This document shows positions 1 through 10,772 of a stretch of 64,000 nucleotides of DNA, in pieces; the first letter of the stretch is position 1, and each line of letters begins with the position of its first letter. This DNA is from Begonia masoniana. Lineage: Eukaryota > Streptophyta > Magnoliopsida > Cucurbitales > Begoniaceae. The notes below the pieces were generated by a model. That model did no database searches, was not told the origin of the DNA, and saw nothing but the letters and a program-made list of their open reading frames with translations. The translations under genes and the position numbers were made by a program. The stretch lies in contig CM039502.1 in NCBI GenBank assembly GCA_022432975.1, positions 21,849,228 to 21,913,227 of the forward strand. Direction: 5' to 3'.

Positions 1-443
1 CTCACTGTGCGGCTGAAATACTTGTCGAAGAATAAGAACTTGAATCGATCCCAAGTCATAACTGATACATCTGTAGTCGACTTGATCGAGTCCCACCAGA
101 AACGAGCGTCCAACGCTAAGTGAAATGTGGCATAAGCGACCCTGCTCCCGTTGGCAACCTCGGCGTAATCTAGCATGTCCTCCATAACCCGGATCCATTC
201 CTCGGCACGTGTCGGATCCGATGACTGGCCGTCGAATACTAGAGGCCGTAGGCCTTGAAACCTCTGCATACCCTGATTACTGGGGACTACCAACTCCTGA
301 GCCCTCTGATTCTCTCGCTGGTTCTCTCGATTCACTAGGTCTGTAATTTGTTGCGCTTGCCGGTCCATATGCTGAGACTGGCGATCTAACAATTCCGTAA
401 GACGACCCATCGCGTCGTCTCTAGGATCCCTTCCTCGAACCAT
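1..443 (-). CDS. Gag N-terminal part, Ty3/gypsy element A (runs off window)
   Basis: The minus strand is open from an ATG at 443-441 to the window edge, about 147 codons. It starts MVRG, as the gags of elements B and G do. It then has a Gln-rich stretch, a FQGLRPLVFDG-type segment, an EEWIRVMEDM segment and FWWDSIK, the layout of the Retrotrans_gag domain of Tekay/Del-type chromoviruses. Gag packages the element RNA in cytoplasmic virus-like particles. No stop or frameshift is visible, so this copy may be young. The rest of gag, pol and the 3' LTR would lie to the left, outside the window. The PBS and 5' LTR follow directly on the right, which fixes the orientation. Confidence 0.85.
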   Translation of the reverse strand, partial: MVRGRDPRDDAMGRLTELLDRQSQHMDRQAQQITDLVNRENQRENQRAQELVVPSNQGMQRFQGLRPLVFDGQSSDPTRAEEWIRVMEDMLDYAEVANGSRVAYATFHLALDARFWWDSIKSTTDVSVMTWDRFKFLFFDKYFSRTV

Positions 444-591
444 ATTTATAAAACTCCTATAGAATTTAAAACAAGTAATCCTAAGAAACTGAAATCAAAC
501 AAAGCAGTAAACAGACTTACAGTTGATGAAGGATGTCCGCGTAGTGGCTACGTAGTCGAGCAGTCTACAGAATCGATTTTAAAACCCGGGG

Positions 592-603
592 TCTCTGATA
601 CCA
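592..603 (-). other. Primer binding site of element A (initiator tRNA-Met type)
   Basis: The minus strand reads TGGTATCAGAGA, four bases inside the LTR edge. It matches the 3' end of plant initiator tRNA-Met, which primes minus-strand DNA synthesis. The same site occurs in B, D, G and the Cassandra elements. Confidence 0.85.
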
Positions 604-867
604 TAAATGTAACACCCCTAATTCCGTACCCGTATTTTCGTAATAAATTTTTCATTTTATACTTTTTACTTTTCTATACTTTAAATAAAACTTTGTGCGG
701 AATAAAAACTGAAGTTGAAAACAGAACTGAAATCGGAATTAAATTTGAACCTTAAAAGCATTTAAAACAAACTATAAAACAATTAAAAAAACTTAAAAAC
801 ATTAATTAAAAACATTTAAAATCATTCAGAAAAGGGGAGGGCAGAATCGGAAATCTGCCCTCAGAAA

Positions 868-1080
868 TGTAACAGCGATCGGGCGCTGCTAATTGCAGCG
901 CACGATCGCTGCATGCGCTGCACAATGCAGCGCACGATCGCTGCATTGTGCAGCGCCTGATCGCTGCACGCAGCGATCATTTGCTGCTGCAGCGATCCCC
1001 CACGGCGCCCAATCGCCGACCCCTCTCTCAGCGATCGCTGACAGCGATCAGCGCATAGCGCCCGATCGCTGCAGCACCTC
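868..1080. repeat. GC-rich cluster of GCGATCGC/GCAGCG dyads in LTR A
   Basis: About 200 bp is packed with GCAGCGATCG, CGATCGCTGC and GCGCTGC words in both orientations, giving many possible stem-loops in an otherwise AT-rich LTR. It lies near the 3' end of the LTR in element sense. LTRs M and N carry comparable but different clusters at the same relative place. Confidence 0.8.
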
Positions 1081-1671
1081 ACTTCTTCCTTACTTCGTTC
1101 TTTTCTTTTGGAATCGCAAACTCCAGAGAGCAGATCCCTCAGCATCCCTCTCTGGAATCCGATTCCAGAGAGCATTTTGCTCTTTCTTTTCTTACTCAAT
1201 TTCTCACCTTTATCACAAAGGTTGACAACTTAAATCAACCGACACGCGGCGGACTTTGCGGAGTCCAACCGCGTGGATAACTCTAAAAACCGAGCTATCC
1301 TTAACAACCTACAAACAACATTTAAACTTAATTTAAACAACCAAACAGTTCCAGAATTTCTATAACGTTTAAATAGCGGTTCTAAACCAAAACATTTTAT
1401 AACGTTCATCAAACAGTTTAAACCAAAACGTTTTACATACAATTACCAAAACGTTATCTAATCCCTATCCAGATCCAAACAACCTAAATATTCTATACAG
1501 TTATCAGATCACACATCCCAAAATAACCCCAGAGTCCATACATACATCCCCACGGGTCATATCGCGCCTCGACTACCCAGCGCACACCCACGAGCATCAT
1601 CCATCAACTGCCTCCGATATCAGGAGGAGGAATGTCGTCCTCACCTGGATCTACGTCACCTAGCAGATCAC

Positions 1672-2650
1672 CTACACCATACAGACACATATGAGATATT
1701 GAAATCTCAGTAAGCTACGTAAATGCAGATGCATGCGTGCGTGTATGCCATTCAGAAATCATGCTCAGATTCAGATTACAGATACAGAATTACAGATTAC
1801 AGATTCATTACGTCACAGACAGACAGAATTGTCACCGAGACCTCGACCCACTAACCCAAGGGGGCCCGTCCGGCGGTTGGACTACCCCGTGGGGTTAGAG
1901 AGGGGGGGTACACGCTTGCAACACGCACAGCCGTGCCTGAGCCCCATCTCGCGTGACCAGAAACAGACAGATTACGTTTATTCATTCAGATTTCGTTACA
2001 GATTTCATTTCAGATATACGTTCCTTTTCTTAAAAACACGTGCAGAAATTCCTTTTCATGACTTTCGAAAACCGTGATGCATGAACAGTTCATATCAGCG
2101 GAAAGTAAACAAACAACATACATATTAACCAGACAATACAACATAACCTAGCTACCCAACCTAAACAACGTAAAACAAGGAACCCTCAAGGATCCTTGAT
2201 ACGACGACGAAGTATGGTGTAGACCTTTCGGTCAAGCAAGTCACGAGAACTTACCTTGAGCGCGCTGGATCTCAAGCTTCGTCCACTGGAGTAGCGTGTC
2301 TGAGGTAAAACACGATATTTGCCGTTAAAACCGAATTAAGCAATTAAACGTCCAAATTAGCAAAACCTTAACTAAAGATACTTCCTAATGCTTTAATTTG
2401 ATTTATTAAGCTAATTCATCGAGCAATCGAACTTTTTTCCGAAAACCCTAAAATTCTCGGATTTTAAACTTTTTCACGAATCGATTTATCTTCGTCCTAT
2501 AACGTCCAATACGTTCAATATATACGTAATTATAGCTAACCTATTAATTACGAAGCCTAAATCGCGTTTTTAACGGAAAACCTAATTTAAACCCTAACCC
2601 TAAATCAAACCAAAACTCGAAATAAACGACCGAAGACTAAAGCTACATAC
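1672..2650 (-). other. Predicted two-intron leader of LTR A (microexon 2255-2299)
   Basis: Minus-strand reading: donor TCG|GTATGT at 2650; acceptor CCTCAG next to 2299; microexon 2299-2255 (45 nt); donor CAAG|GTAAGT at 2254; hairpin GACC-GAAA-GGTC (2233-2222); arm CTACACCATAC (2222-2212); branch-like CTTACTGAG; acceptor arm GTATGGTGTAG (1682-1672). The two arms are perfectly complementary over 11 nt. Splicing is inferred from sequence only. Confidence 0.55.
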
Positions 2651-4981
2651 CGAGGGTAGCGAGAGAGGAAGAAAACGTGAAGGACGGAGGAAAAACGGAA
2701 GAGAAACGGAGGTCGGACTCGTTGGAATCGCCGGCGGCCGAGAGAAGAAACCTTCTCTGTTCGTGCGTTCCAGAGAGAAAAGAGAGAAGAGAGGAAGTGA
2801 GGAAAAGAGAGAAAAGTGAGGTTATTTAATAATTTGATTTGGCAAATTACCAAATTGCCCTTAGCTCTTATTTCTATTTTGTTTCGTCCTTCGGTTCGTT
2901 AATCGTCCAACTATTCGGATTCTCGAAAGTTCCATATTTTGCCAACAACTTCTATTCATTGCCAGGGATTTATTAAAACTGTCCGTTCGCAATTTGGACC
3001 TCGTTTGCTATTTTTACGAGAACGTCTTTTACATTACGAAAAGCGTATTTACTCGGAATATAGTGTTTGATCTCCGAAAATTTCCGTAAATTCCTTAAAA
3101 TTCTTATTATTCGTTAGAATCGTAATGACGCTTTCCTTTTGTGAAACGGACCTGATTTGACATATTTACCAAAAATGCCACTAATAATATAATAATAATA
3201 TAATCAAAGGTCCGTACAAACTGGATATTACAGAACTCAAGCAGTTCCAGAATGTTTTCAAAACATTTAAAATATATGGATACAATCTGTCAAATACAGA
3301 GGTTTTGAATACATCAACAACAGAATATTTCAGGAGACAACTATCAATGGTCAAACAGAGATTTAAAACTCAAACACAAGAAACTATACATTACATATCC
3401 AGCAGAATTTCCTACAGAGTTTTAAACAAAACACAGGACTATACAGAGTTGTAAACACAACGCCAGAATTCCAGAAAAGGTTTTACAGACATAGACTTTA
3501 CTTTAAATACTTAAACCTCGGGGCAGAATTTGTCTGGCTGCAGCAACCACCCCCAATGAGCTCAATTCCCCAACTACATCAGCTCGTCATTATGAGGCAC
3601 AAGGTCCTCATCTGGAGTATCCGTACCTACAACAGGGAGTTCATCTATGAGCCTAGAGCTCAGTAAGAACATACAATGCAGAGTGATGAACGTGCTATGC
3701 ATGAATCTTTTTCAAATACATGAACATTACATTACATTTCATTTCACTGGACAGGAAGGTATAAGTGGGAGGGGGAGCTGGCGCAACAGGATGTACATGC
3801 CACTTCAGGACATAACAGGAGTACTTGACAGGATGCCAGTCCTCGTCCACACTTAACCATACATTTTCTTTACAGGATTTTATCTTACTTACTTCAAAAC
3901 CGGTGCAGAAAACATTTGCATGATTTTACAGAAAACGTGTATGCATGAATAAGTATGATACTCAACTTGACATTCATAATGACAGAATAAATGTAACAGG
4001 GAGAATAGAATGTAACAGGAACAGGTTTAACATAGAACATAACCTAAAACCTATCTACCCGAACCAGACTTAGTACCTCCAAGTTGTAGGGCCTTAAGGG
4101 CCAACGTAGATGCATGAACTTACCTGTTTGCAGCAATGCAGTGTGCTCGAACGCCCCTGGAAAGCTCGGATCTGTAAATGGATGTACAGAATTCAAACAC
4201 GCTACAAATGCTAACTAATATCTCGTAGGAAATGCAGCAAACACGTTTCAAGACTTTAGAAAACACACCAACGTGTTTTCATCCAAAAACAGTGAGTTTT
4301 CTCTAAAATAATAACCCTAAATCTCAGTGAAAACTCGCATTAAACTTGTCCAAATTCGTTAGCATTCAACCAGACATTTACCTCAGCGGGAAAACAGAAA
4401 GGAGCCGAGGAGATCGAAGTAACTTCGATGGTTGTTCGTCGACTGGAAGAGAGAAAACAGGAGGGAGTTTCACGCCAGAATGAAGAGAAGAACGGGAGGG
4501 AAGGAAGAAGACATGGCTTCTTCAACAAGTTGCCAGATGGCATTCATCCATTGGCTATTTCCCACCAACCTTAATTTCTCTCTATTTTACCCTTCCATTG
4601 GTCTTTAACTAATTTGCTATTTAGTTTCACCATTTGGTTTTATGAATCATACATATTCTGTAACACCCGACATTTCGGCCAGGTGATTTTCTGACCATTT
4701 TCATTGTCACCCTCTTATTTAACCGTTATGATTTAAATTTAATGTTAAGACAAATTTATTACAAGTTGAGTAAAACTAGGTTAGGTGGCAGTTTTGTAAT
4801 TAGAATCGATGGATTTAGTATAAATAGGAAATGGAAACCTTAAATCTCATTTATTGCCACTGTAGCCGACATTCCCTCTCGGCGATTTCTTCTCTCCCAA
4901 GTTCTTGCTCTCGGCTACCAGAACTTTCCTCTGCCGACGACCGGTCTCGAGCTTGCTTTTCTCTGCAAATCCACACCCGAG

Positions 4982-6054
4982 GTATGAAATGGACAATGTA
5001 GTCATTCATTAGTAAATAGAGCTCTGTTCTCAGCTCGGCACTGAGTTCGGATTTTTAGCAGTGGCCGAGCAGTTTGTGATTTTCTTAATCTGAGAGTAGA
5101 AATGTCATCCCGAATCAATTCTGAGCATTTTAAGTAACCAACTCGGATTTAATCAATGGAAAAACCTGTCCACCTAGTTTCGGATTTCAGACTGCAGTGT
5201 GTCAAACAGAGGAATCGGAATGACTTTAGCTAATAGATCCTAGGGTGGTTTATGATTAGGACTACTAGGACTTTGTTTTAACTACTGTAATATACATGTT
5301 TTAGGTGAAGAAGTTAAAGAGAGGAAGTTCGGATTGCTAAGGAATCCAGGTAAGTGAATGTATTAAGATTTCCGGCCACTAGGGCCCTACACCGCAAGGG
5401 TATTAGGGAATCACTGAGATGTTAGCTTATTGACTATGACTTGTTATTTCCACGATATGAAGAAGCTATGTAAGTAAATGTAAAGTTACAGGATGTTCTA
5501 CTTGTCCTTATGGTATGACTTTCCTCTATGAACCTCATGTCTATGCATCATGCCCACGTTTATGATTAAGTAGAGAACATGAAAAGTAAATGTAACCATG
5601 ATTAAGTGCAGAACGGGGAAAAGACTATATTATGTATGACTCGCGAATTCTCCCACTGGTGGAGGCCGAGTTAATGATTATGTATGACTCGCGAATTCTC
5701 CCACTGGTGGAGGCCGAGTTAATGATATGTATGACTCGCGAAATCTCCCACTGGTGGAGGCCGAGTAATGATATGTATGGCTCGCGAATTCTCCCACTGG
5801 GGAGGCCGAGTGATGTATCATGATTGCCGCGATAGGCAAATGATTATGTATGACTGCCGCGATAGGCAAATGACTATGTACCCCTGTCTTCCTCCCTCGT
5901 TCCCTGCCTTAATACATGTTATGTAAATGATAAAGATGAACATGAATGAAGAATGGTTTATGAATTATGTCCCTTTAAATTGTGTACTCATGTATATCTG
6001 TCAGCATGCATTCCTTACTAAGCATTAGGCTTATAGTTAAACCTTATGGTGTAG
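4982..6054 (+). other. Predicted two-intron leader of LTR C (microexon 5305-5349)
   Basis: Donor CGAG|GTATGA at 4982; acceptor GTTTTAG at 5304; 45-nt microexon; donor CCAG|GTAAGTG at 5350; hairpin GGCC-ACTAG-GGCC (about 5374-5387); arm CTACACC (5387-5393); branch-like CTTACTAAGCATTAG (6014-6028); acceptor arm GGTGTAG (6048-6054). The 48-bp tandem repeats lie inside intron 2. Splicing is inferred. Confidence 0.6.
5630..5875 (+). repeat. Tandem repeat, ~48-bp unit, about 4 copies, plus a short related pair
   Basis: Units contain GACTCGCGAATTCTCCCAC followed by TGGTGGAGGCCGAG and ATGAT. They are followed by two copies of GACTGCCGCGATAGGCAAATG. All lie inside predicted intron 2 of LTR C. The overlapping 63-aa ORFs on both strands are the repeat, not genes. 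Confidence 0.9.
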
Positions 6055-6404
6055 GTGAAGAAGGTTCAGGTGAGGATGTTATGTTCAAAGAGGATGCTTA
6101 AGGCTGGTTGCTGGAGGATGCTCAAGGTGACAGTGCGGGACTGGAGAGGCGATTTATGACCCATGGTTTAAACTCTTATGTTACAGTATGTTAAAGGATA
6201 TGGTAGTTTAAGTAGGATGAGATTATTTTAAAACGTTGAGCTTGAAACTATCTAGTGGATCACTGAGTCAGGGAATGATTATGTAGATTTATGAATGATC
6301 TGTTGCTTAAGTCTTCCGCTATATGTGTTTGGATGAGTTGTGTTTTCTTCCAGTTGAAAGGAGTCCTTTGATGATTTAGTGTTCTCTACCGTAAGACGGA
6401 AGCT

Positions 6405-6870
6405 GGATGAGGCAATCTTCCGGCTGACGTCATCGGCAGATGCCGAATGTTAGAGTTTGATGGTTTAGTCTTCCGGCTGACGTCATCGGCAGATGCCGAA
6501 GGTTAATTGTTTGACGGTTTAGTCTTCCGGTTGACGTCATCGGCAGATGCCGAATGTTAGAGTTTGATGGTTTAGTCTTCCGGCTGACGTCATCGGCAGA
6601 TGCCGAATGTTAGAGTTTGATGGTTTAGTCTTCCGGCTGACGTCATCGGCAGATGCCGAAGGTTAATTGTTTGACGGTTTAGTCTTCCGGCTGACGTCAT
6701 CGGCAGATGCCGAATGTTAGAGTTTGATGGTTTAGTCTTCCGGCTGACGTCATCGGCAGATGCCGAATGTTAGAGTTTGATGGTTTAGTCTTCCGGCTGA
6801 CGTCATCGGCAGATGCCGAAGGAATAGTTGATGATGGTTTAGTCTTCCGGATGACGTCACCGGAAGACGA
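6405..6870 (+). repeat. Tandem array with nine TGACGTCA palindromes (~54-bp unit)
   Basis: Nine units of TCTTCCGGCTGACGTCATCG followed by GCAGATGCCGAA. Two linker types alternate in the order A B A A B A A C, so a three-unit higher-order repeat (~163 bp) is visible. TGACGTCA is the core bound by TGA/C-box bZIP factors in plants; enhancer activity is an inference. Confidence 0.9.
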
Positions 6871-7471
6871 AAAATGTGTTTTGTCGATTAGCGACCGGAT
6901 GATGTTTTAATTTAGCACGTGAGACCTACGTGTCCACCGGAAGATGTCTCCTTTTAGGCGACGTTAAGCGAGTCACGCGTAATGCACGTGATGACCGGAC
7001 GACTAAATTTCTGAGGGTTGTCAACGCATGCAACCCATGCAAACCCGAGTGGTATTATGTTAAGAGAATTGAGGGCATCTCCTCTTTTCCCGGAATTGTC
7101 AGGAAACCAATGACCGAGTCTAGTCGCTCGACTCTATGAAAGTTTGAGCCGACGAGGTGTGGGAAGTCGGGCACGAGAGGGTTCGTTTTCCTTAATGGTT
7201 CTGCGTCTCTATTACCAGTTTAGAAAATAAAAAAAAAATATATGTATAATGTGAAAGTCTGTTGTGAGATAGTAAGTGAATGTAATAATAGTAAAAGTCA
7301 GGCAAACGGTAAATGAAAGAATATGAATACGTGACGGCTCCTGGCCGGGGTCGTTACATATTCAACTGGAAACATTAGCAAATTAATAAAAACAAACCTT
7401 GCATGATTATTCCCATTAATCCCGTTGAATAATTTAAGGAATATCTACATGGCAAAATGCCGGGTGTTACA

Positions 7472-7484
7472 TTCCACCCACCTT
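7472..7484 (-). other. Polypurine tract of element B
   Basis: The minus strand reads AAGGTGGGTGGAA directly before the 3' LTR (TGTAACACCC). It is the RNase H-resistant primer for plus-strand DNA. Confidence 0.8.
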
Positions 7485-7511
7485 AACAGAAATTTTGTCC
7501 CCAAAATTTGC

Positions 7512-8570
7512 CTAAGCAAAGAGGTCCGGATATTGAGTCCTAACATCCGCTTCTTTTTCCCATGTGGCTTCCTCCACATTGTGATTACGCCACAAAACTT
7601 TCACCAACGGGACCACTCGATTGCGCAACACTTTGAGTGACATATCCAATATCTTTATAGGTCTTTCTTCATATGTCAGCGTCGGCATTATATCAAAGTT
7701 CACATGTTCCACGATCTGAGTTGGATCTCGTACACATTTCCTCAGCATCGACACGTGAAAAACATTGTGTACTCCTTCCATAGACGCTGGTAACTGTAGT
7801 CTGTACGCCACGCTTCCCACACGCTTCAAGATGGAAAAGGGCCCAATGAACCGTGGGCTGAGCTTTCCTTTCTTACCGAATCTCATTACGCCCTTGAAAG
7901 GCGACACCTTCAGGAATACTTCATCGCCTTCAGCGAACTCCAAGTCTCTCCGTCTCCGATCCGCATAACTTTTCTGTCGACTCATAGCAGTGTTGATTCG
8001 TTGTTTGATAACAGCAATCACCTCAGACATCTGCTGTAATATCTCAGGGCCGACAAGTCTGGACTCTCCAACTTCATCCCAACATAATGGAGACCTACAT
8101 TTTCTGCCATAGAGGGCTTCATATGGAGCCATGCCGATAGTAGCCTGGTAGCTGTTATTATAAGCGAATTCAATTAACGGCAAATATCTACTCCAAGGAG
8201 CATGAAGTTCCAACACGCACGACCTTAACATGTCCTCTAATATCTGAATTGTTCTCTCAGATTGTCCATCTGTCTGTGGGTGAAACGCCGTGCTGAAATC
8301 CAGCTTTGTACCCAAGGAGCTTTGCAAACTTTTCCAAAACCTGGAAGTGAATCTAGGATCCCGGTCAGATACAATTGACACCGGAATACCATGCAACTTG
8401 ACAATCTCACCAATGTATAACTCTGCATACTGGTCCATAGAGAATGTCGTCTTCACAGGTAGAAAATGGGCCGACTTCGTCAATCTGTCTACTATGACCC
8501 ATATGCTATTGTGGCCCTTAGCTGTTCTTGGAAGGCCAACAACAAAGTCCATCGTAATATTCTCCCATTT
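7512..8570 (-). pseudogene. Element B integrase core and chromodomain-like C-terminus
   Basis: This is the 3' part of pol. The catalytic core shows MDFVVGLP (first D), SDRDPRFTS (second D) and TDGQSERT (E), followed by the GPY/F-type region (LSPRFIGPF) and a chromodomain-like end (KVLWRNHNVEEATW). Integrase inserts element DNA, and the chromodomain steers it to chromatin. An in-frame TGA at 8573-8571 separates it from the upstream RT/RNase H frame. Related copies have Trp (TGG) here, so this is a single-base nonsense change. The reading frame otherwise runs to the natural stop near 7512. Confidence 0.88.
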
Positions 8571-10517
8571 TCATTCGGGAATCGGGAGAGGTTGAAGTGT
8601 TCCACTTGGTCGTTGATGTTCAGCTTTGACCTGTTGACATATCATACAAGACTCCACATACTTGGCCACTTCATTCTTCATACTTGGCCACCAGAAGTGA
8701 AGTTTTAAGTCTTGATACATCTTCGTGCTTCCAGGATGCACAGAGAAAGAAGACGAGTGGGCTTCCGACAAGATGCGCTTCCGTAGCTCTTCGTCTTTCG
8801 GAACATACCACCTGTTTTTGAACTTCAGAATACCATCTCCCGAATAACTGAAATCGGAAGAGGCCATAGGTAACTTGCTCACAATATCAGCCATCTCCTT
8901 TGAATTGGCCTTCTGGGCCTCCTTAATTTGGTCCAGGACGGTGGGTCGTAGTGTCAAGTCTGCTAGTATGGCCGATAGCCCAGAAACTATCTCCATATCG
9001 AACTTCTGTATCTCTGTCCTCAAAGGCATTGACACGGCCGACACAACTGGTTGTATAGTAGTTGGCATCCTGCTCAGTGCATCAGCTACCACATTAGCTT
9101 TACCAGGATGGTATTTGATCTCAACATCATAGTCTTTTACAAATTCTAACCACCGCCTTTGTCTCATATTCAACTCTTTCTGAGTAAAGAGGTACTTCAA
9201 ACTCTTGTGGTCAGAAAACACCTCACATGACTGCCCATATAGGTGGTGTCTCCATACTTTCAGCGCAAATACAACTGCCACTAACTCAAGGTCGTGAGTA
9301 GGGTAGTTTTGTTCATGGTCCTTCAACTGTCTCGATGCGTATGCTACCACTTTACCCTCTTGCATCAATACGCATCCCAGGCCAATCTTTGACGCATCAC
9401 AGTATACGCTGAATTTGCCATGTCCAACTGGTAATACTAACAGAGGAGCAGTGGTTAACTTCTGCTTAAGTGTCCGAAAGCTCTCCTCACATGCTTCAGA
9501 CCACTTGAACTTGATTTCCTTCCTTGTTAAGCTAGTCATAGGCTTCGCGATCACAGAAAACCCCTTGATGAATTTCCTGTAATAACCAGCTAATCCGATA
9601 AAGCTTCGTACTTCACTTGCACTTCTCGGTCTGGGCCAATCCCTCACCGCCTGAATTTTGGCCGGGTCCACAGATACTCCTTCAGCAGACACCACGTGGC
9701 CCAAGAAATTAATCTTGCTTAACCAGAACTCACACTTTGACAGCTTGGCACACAATTGATGCTGCTTTAGGATTGACAGTACCATAGCCAAGTGTTTCTC
9801 ATGCTCGGCCTCACTCCTGGAATAAACCAGAATGTCGTCGATGAAAACAATTACAAATTTATCCAGAAAGTCCTGGAATATCCTGTTCATTAGGTCCATA
9901 AATGCTGCCGGAGCATTAGTCAACCCGAACGACATCACCAAGAACTCGTAGTGTCCGTACCGGGTTCTGAAGGCAGTCTTTGGAATATCCTCAGCTCTGA
10001 CTTTCAACTGGTAATAGCCGGAGCGTAAGTCAACCTTAGAAAATACCCGAGCCCCCTGTAGCTGATCAAACAAATCGTCAATTCTTGGCAACGGGTACTT
10101 ATTCTTGATAGTCAACTTGTTCAGCTCACGGTAGTCAATACACATCCGTAGGGACTCATCCTTCTTCTTAACAAATAAGACGGGAGCACCCCACGGAGAG
10201 AAACTAGGGCGCACAAAACCCTTGTCCACTAACTCCTTCAACTGAGCCTTCAACTCCTTCAGTTCAACTGGTGCCATACGGTACGGATTCTTCGATACCG
10301 GTTCAGCGCCAGGATATACATCGATTTCGAACTCGATCTCACGATCAGGTGGCAATCCTGGTAAGTCATCCAGGAAGACCTTTGAGAAGTCTCGAACTAC
10401 AGGAATATTTTGAAGTTCCACCTCACCTTGTCTTTGAACATCTACTACGTGGGCAAGGAATCCGACACATCCTGACCTCATCAGCTGTTGAGCTTTCAAG
10501 GTGGATATAACAGTCAT
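8571..10517 (-). pseudogene. Element B reverse transcriptase, RNase H and integrase zinc-binding region
   Basis: An open stretch of 648 codons. Seen in order: linker ([13 protein letters not shown]), RT core with [28 protein letters not shown] and the active-site FIDD motif ([10 protein letters not shown]), RNase H with [13 protein letters not shown] and VVADALSR, then the HHCC zinc finger of integrase ([19 protein letters not shown]). The protein copies element RNA into DNA in the particle. The order RT-RH-IN and the close similarity to D, G and I place it in Ty3/gypsy, Tekay/Del-like. It is cut from protease by stops in 10518-10772 and from the integrase core by one TGA. Confidence 0.9.
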
Positions 10518-10772
10518 ACTATGTTTATTTGGTATTGCCTGATAGGAGAACTCTACTTAGTTCGGGCGCTTAAACGACACTAGCCCGGACCTACAGTTGA
10601 TGGTGGCATGATGTCTAAACAGCCAGTCCATCCCCAGAATGACATCGTACCCTTTCATACCAACAACGATGAGGTTGGCGTACAACTTCTGGTCTCCTAC
10701 TCACACTATATCACCCCGTATGACCTGCTCGGAGTGCATAAACTCTCCGGACGGTAGCATAATGCTGTAGCG
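10518..10772 (-). pseudogene. Element B protease remnant between gag and RT
   Basis: The minus strand still reads protease-like segments (a VILGMDWLFRHHATI-type region), but stops or frame changes occur about 10550-10555, 10690-10700 and 10770. The catalytic DTGATHSF motif is in the preceding frame (about 10820-10860). This breaks the single gag-pol frame expected of the family. Confidence 0.75.

Larger units (their letters stand above)
608..3232 (-). mobile_element. 5' LTR of gypsy element A (2.6 kb)
   Basis: On the plus strand the LTR starts TGTAACACCC and ends GGATATTACA. In its own sense it therefore runs TGTAATATCC to GGGTGTTACA. The right edge is fixed because the next base, 3233, resumes the LTR of element B (identical to 13244 onward). 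The likely target duplication is GAACT (3233-3237); its left copy is outside the window. The LTR holds a predicted two-intron leader (1672-2650) and a GC-rich dyad cluster (868-1080). Apart from these I see only AT-rich non-coding DNA. The short ORFs are not genes. Confidence 0.85.
4659..7358 (+). mobile_element. Solo LTR C (2.7 kb) with TSD TATTC
   Basis: It starts TGTAACACCC and ends GGGGTCGTTACA. It is flanked by perfect 5-bp duplications TATTC (4654-4658 and 7359-7363), and removing it restores the LTR of B. A TATA box (TATAAATA, 4819-4826) is followed by GCCACTGTAGCCGAC, a start region shared with LTR I and similar to D, E and L. It contains a predicted two-intron leader, a 48-bp tandem repeat and a TGACGTCA array. 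Its 5' part resembles LTR I in reverse complement, so C and I belong to one family. No internal genes are present, consistent with LTR-LTR recombination. Confidence 0.92.
3233..7471 (-). mobile_element. 3' LTR of element B, split by solo LTR C and by element A
   Basis: 3233-4658 matches 13244-14669 almost base for base. 7359-7471 matches the last part of the same LTR (14665-14777), ending GGGTGTTACA. The first ~1136 bp of the LTR (matching 12108-13243) must lie beyond the left window edge because element A cut here. The predicted intron 2 of this copy is 3627-4123, with arms at 3627-3633 and 4083-4089. The 67-69 aa ORFs seen twice here and in 13658-14554 are the same LTR sequence, not genes. 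Confidence 0.9.

Noticed and set aside
3647..4543. 67-69 aa ORFs found twice (also 13658-14554)
   Set aside because: They are the two LTR copies of element B; conservation reflects recent duplication, not coding selection.
5630..6870. CRISPR-like direct repeats
   Set aside because: Repeats with similar spacers, in a plant LTR, without cas genes; simple tandem duplication.
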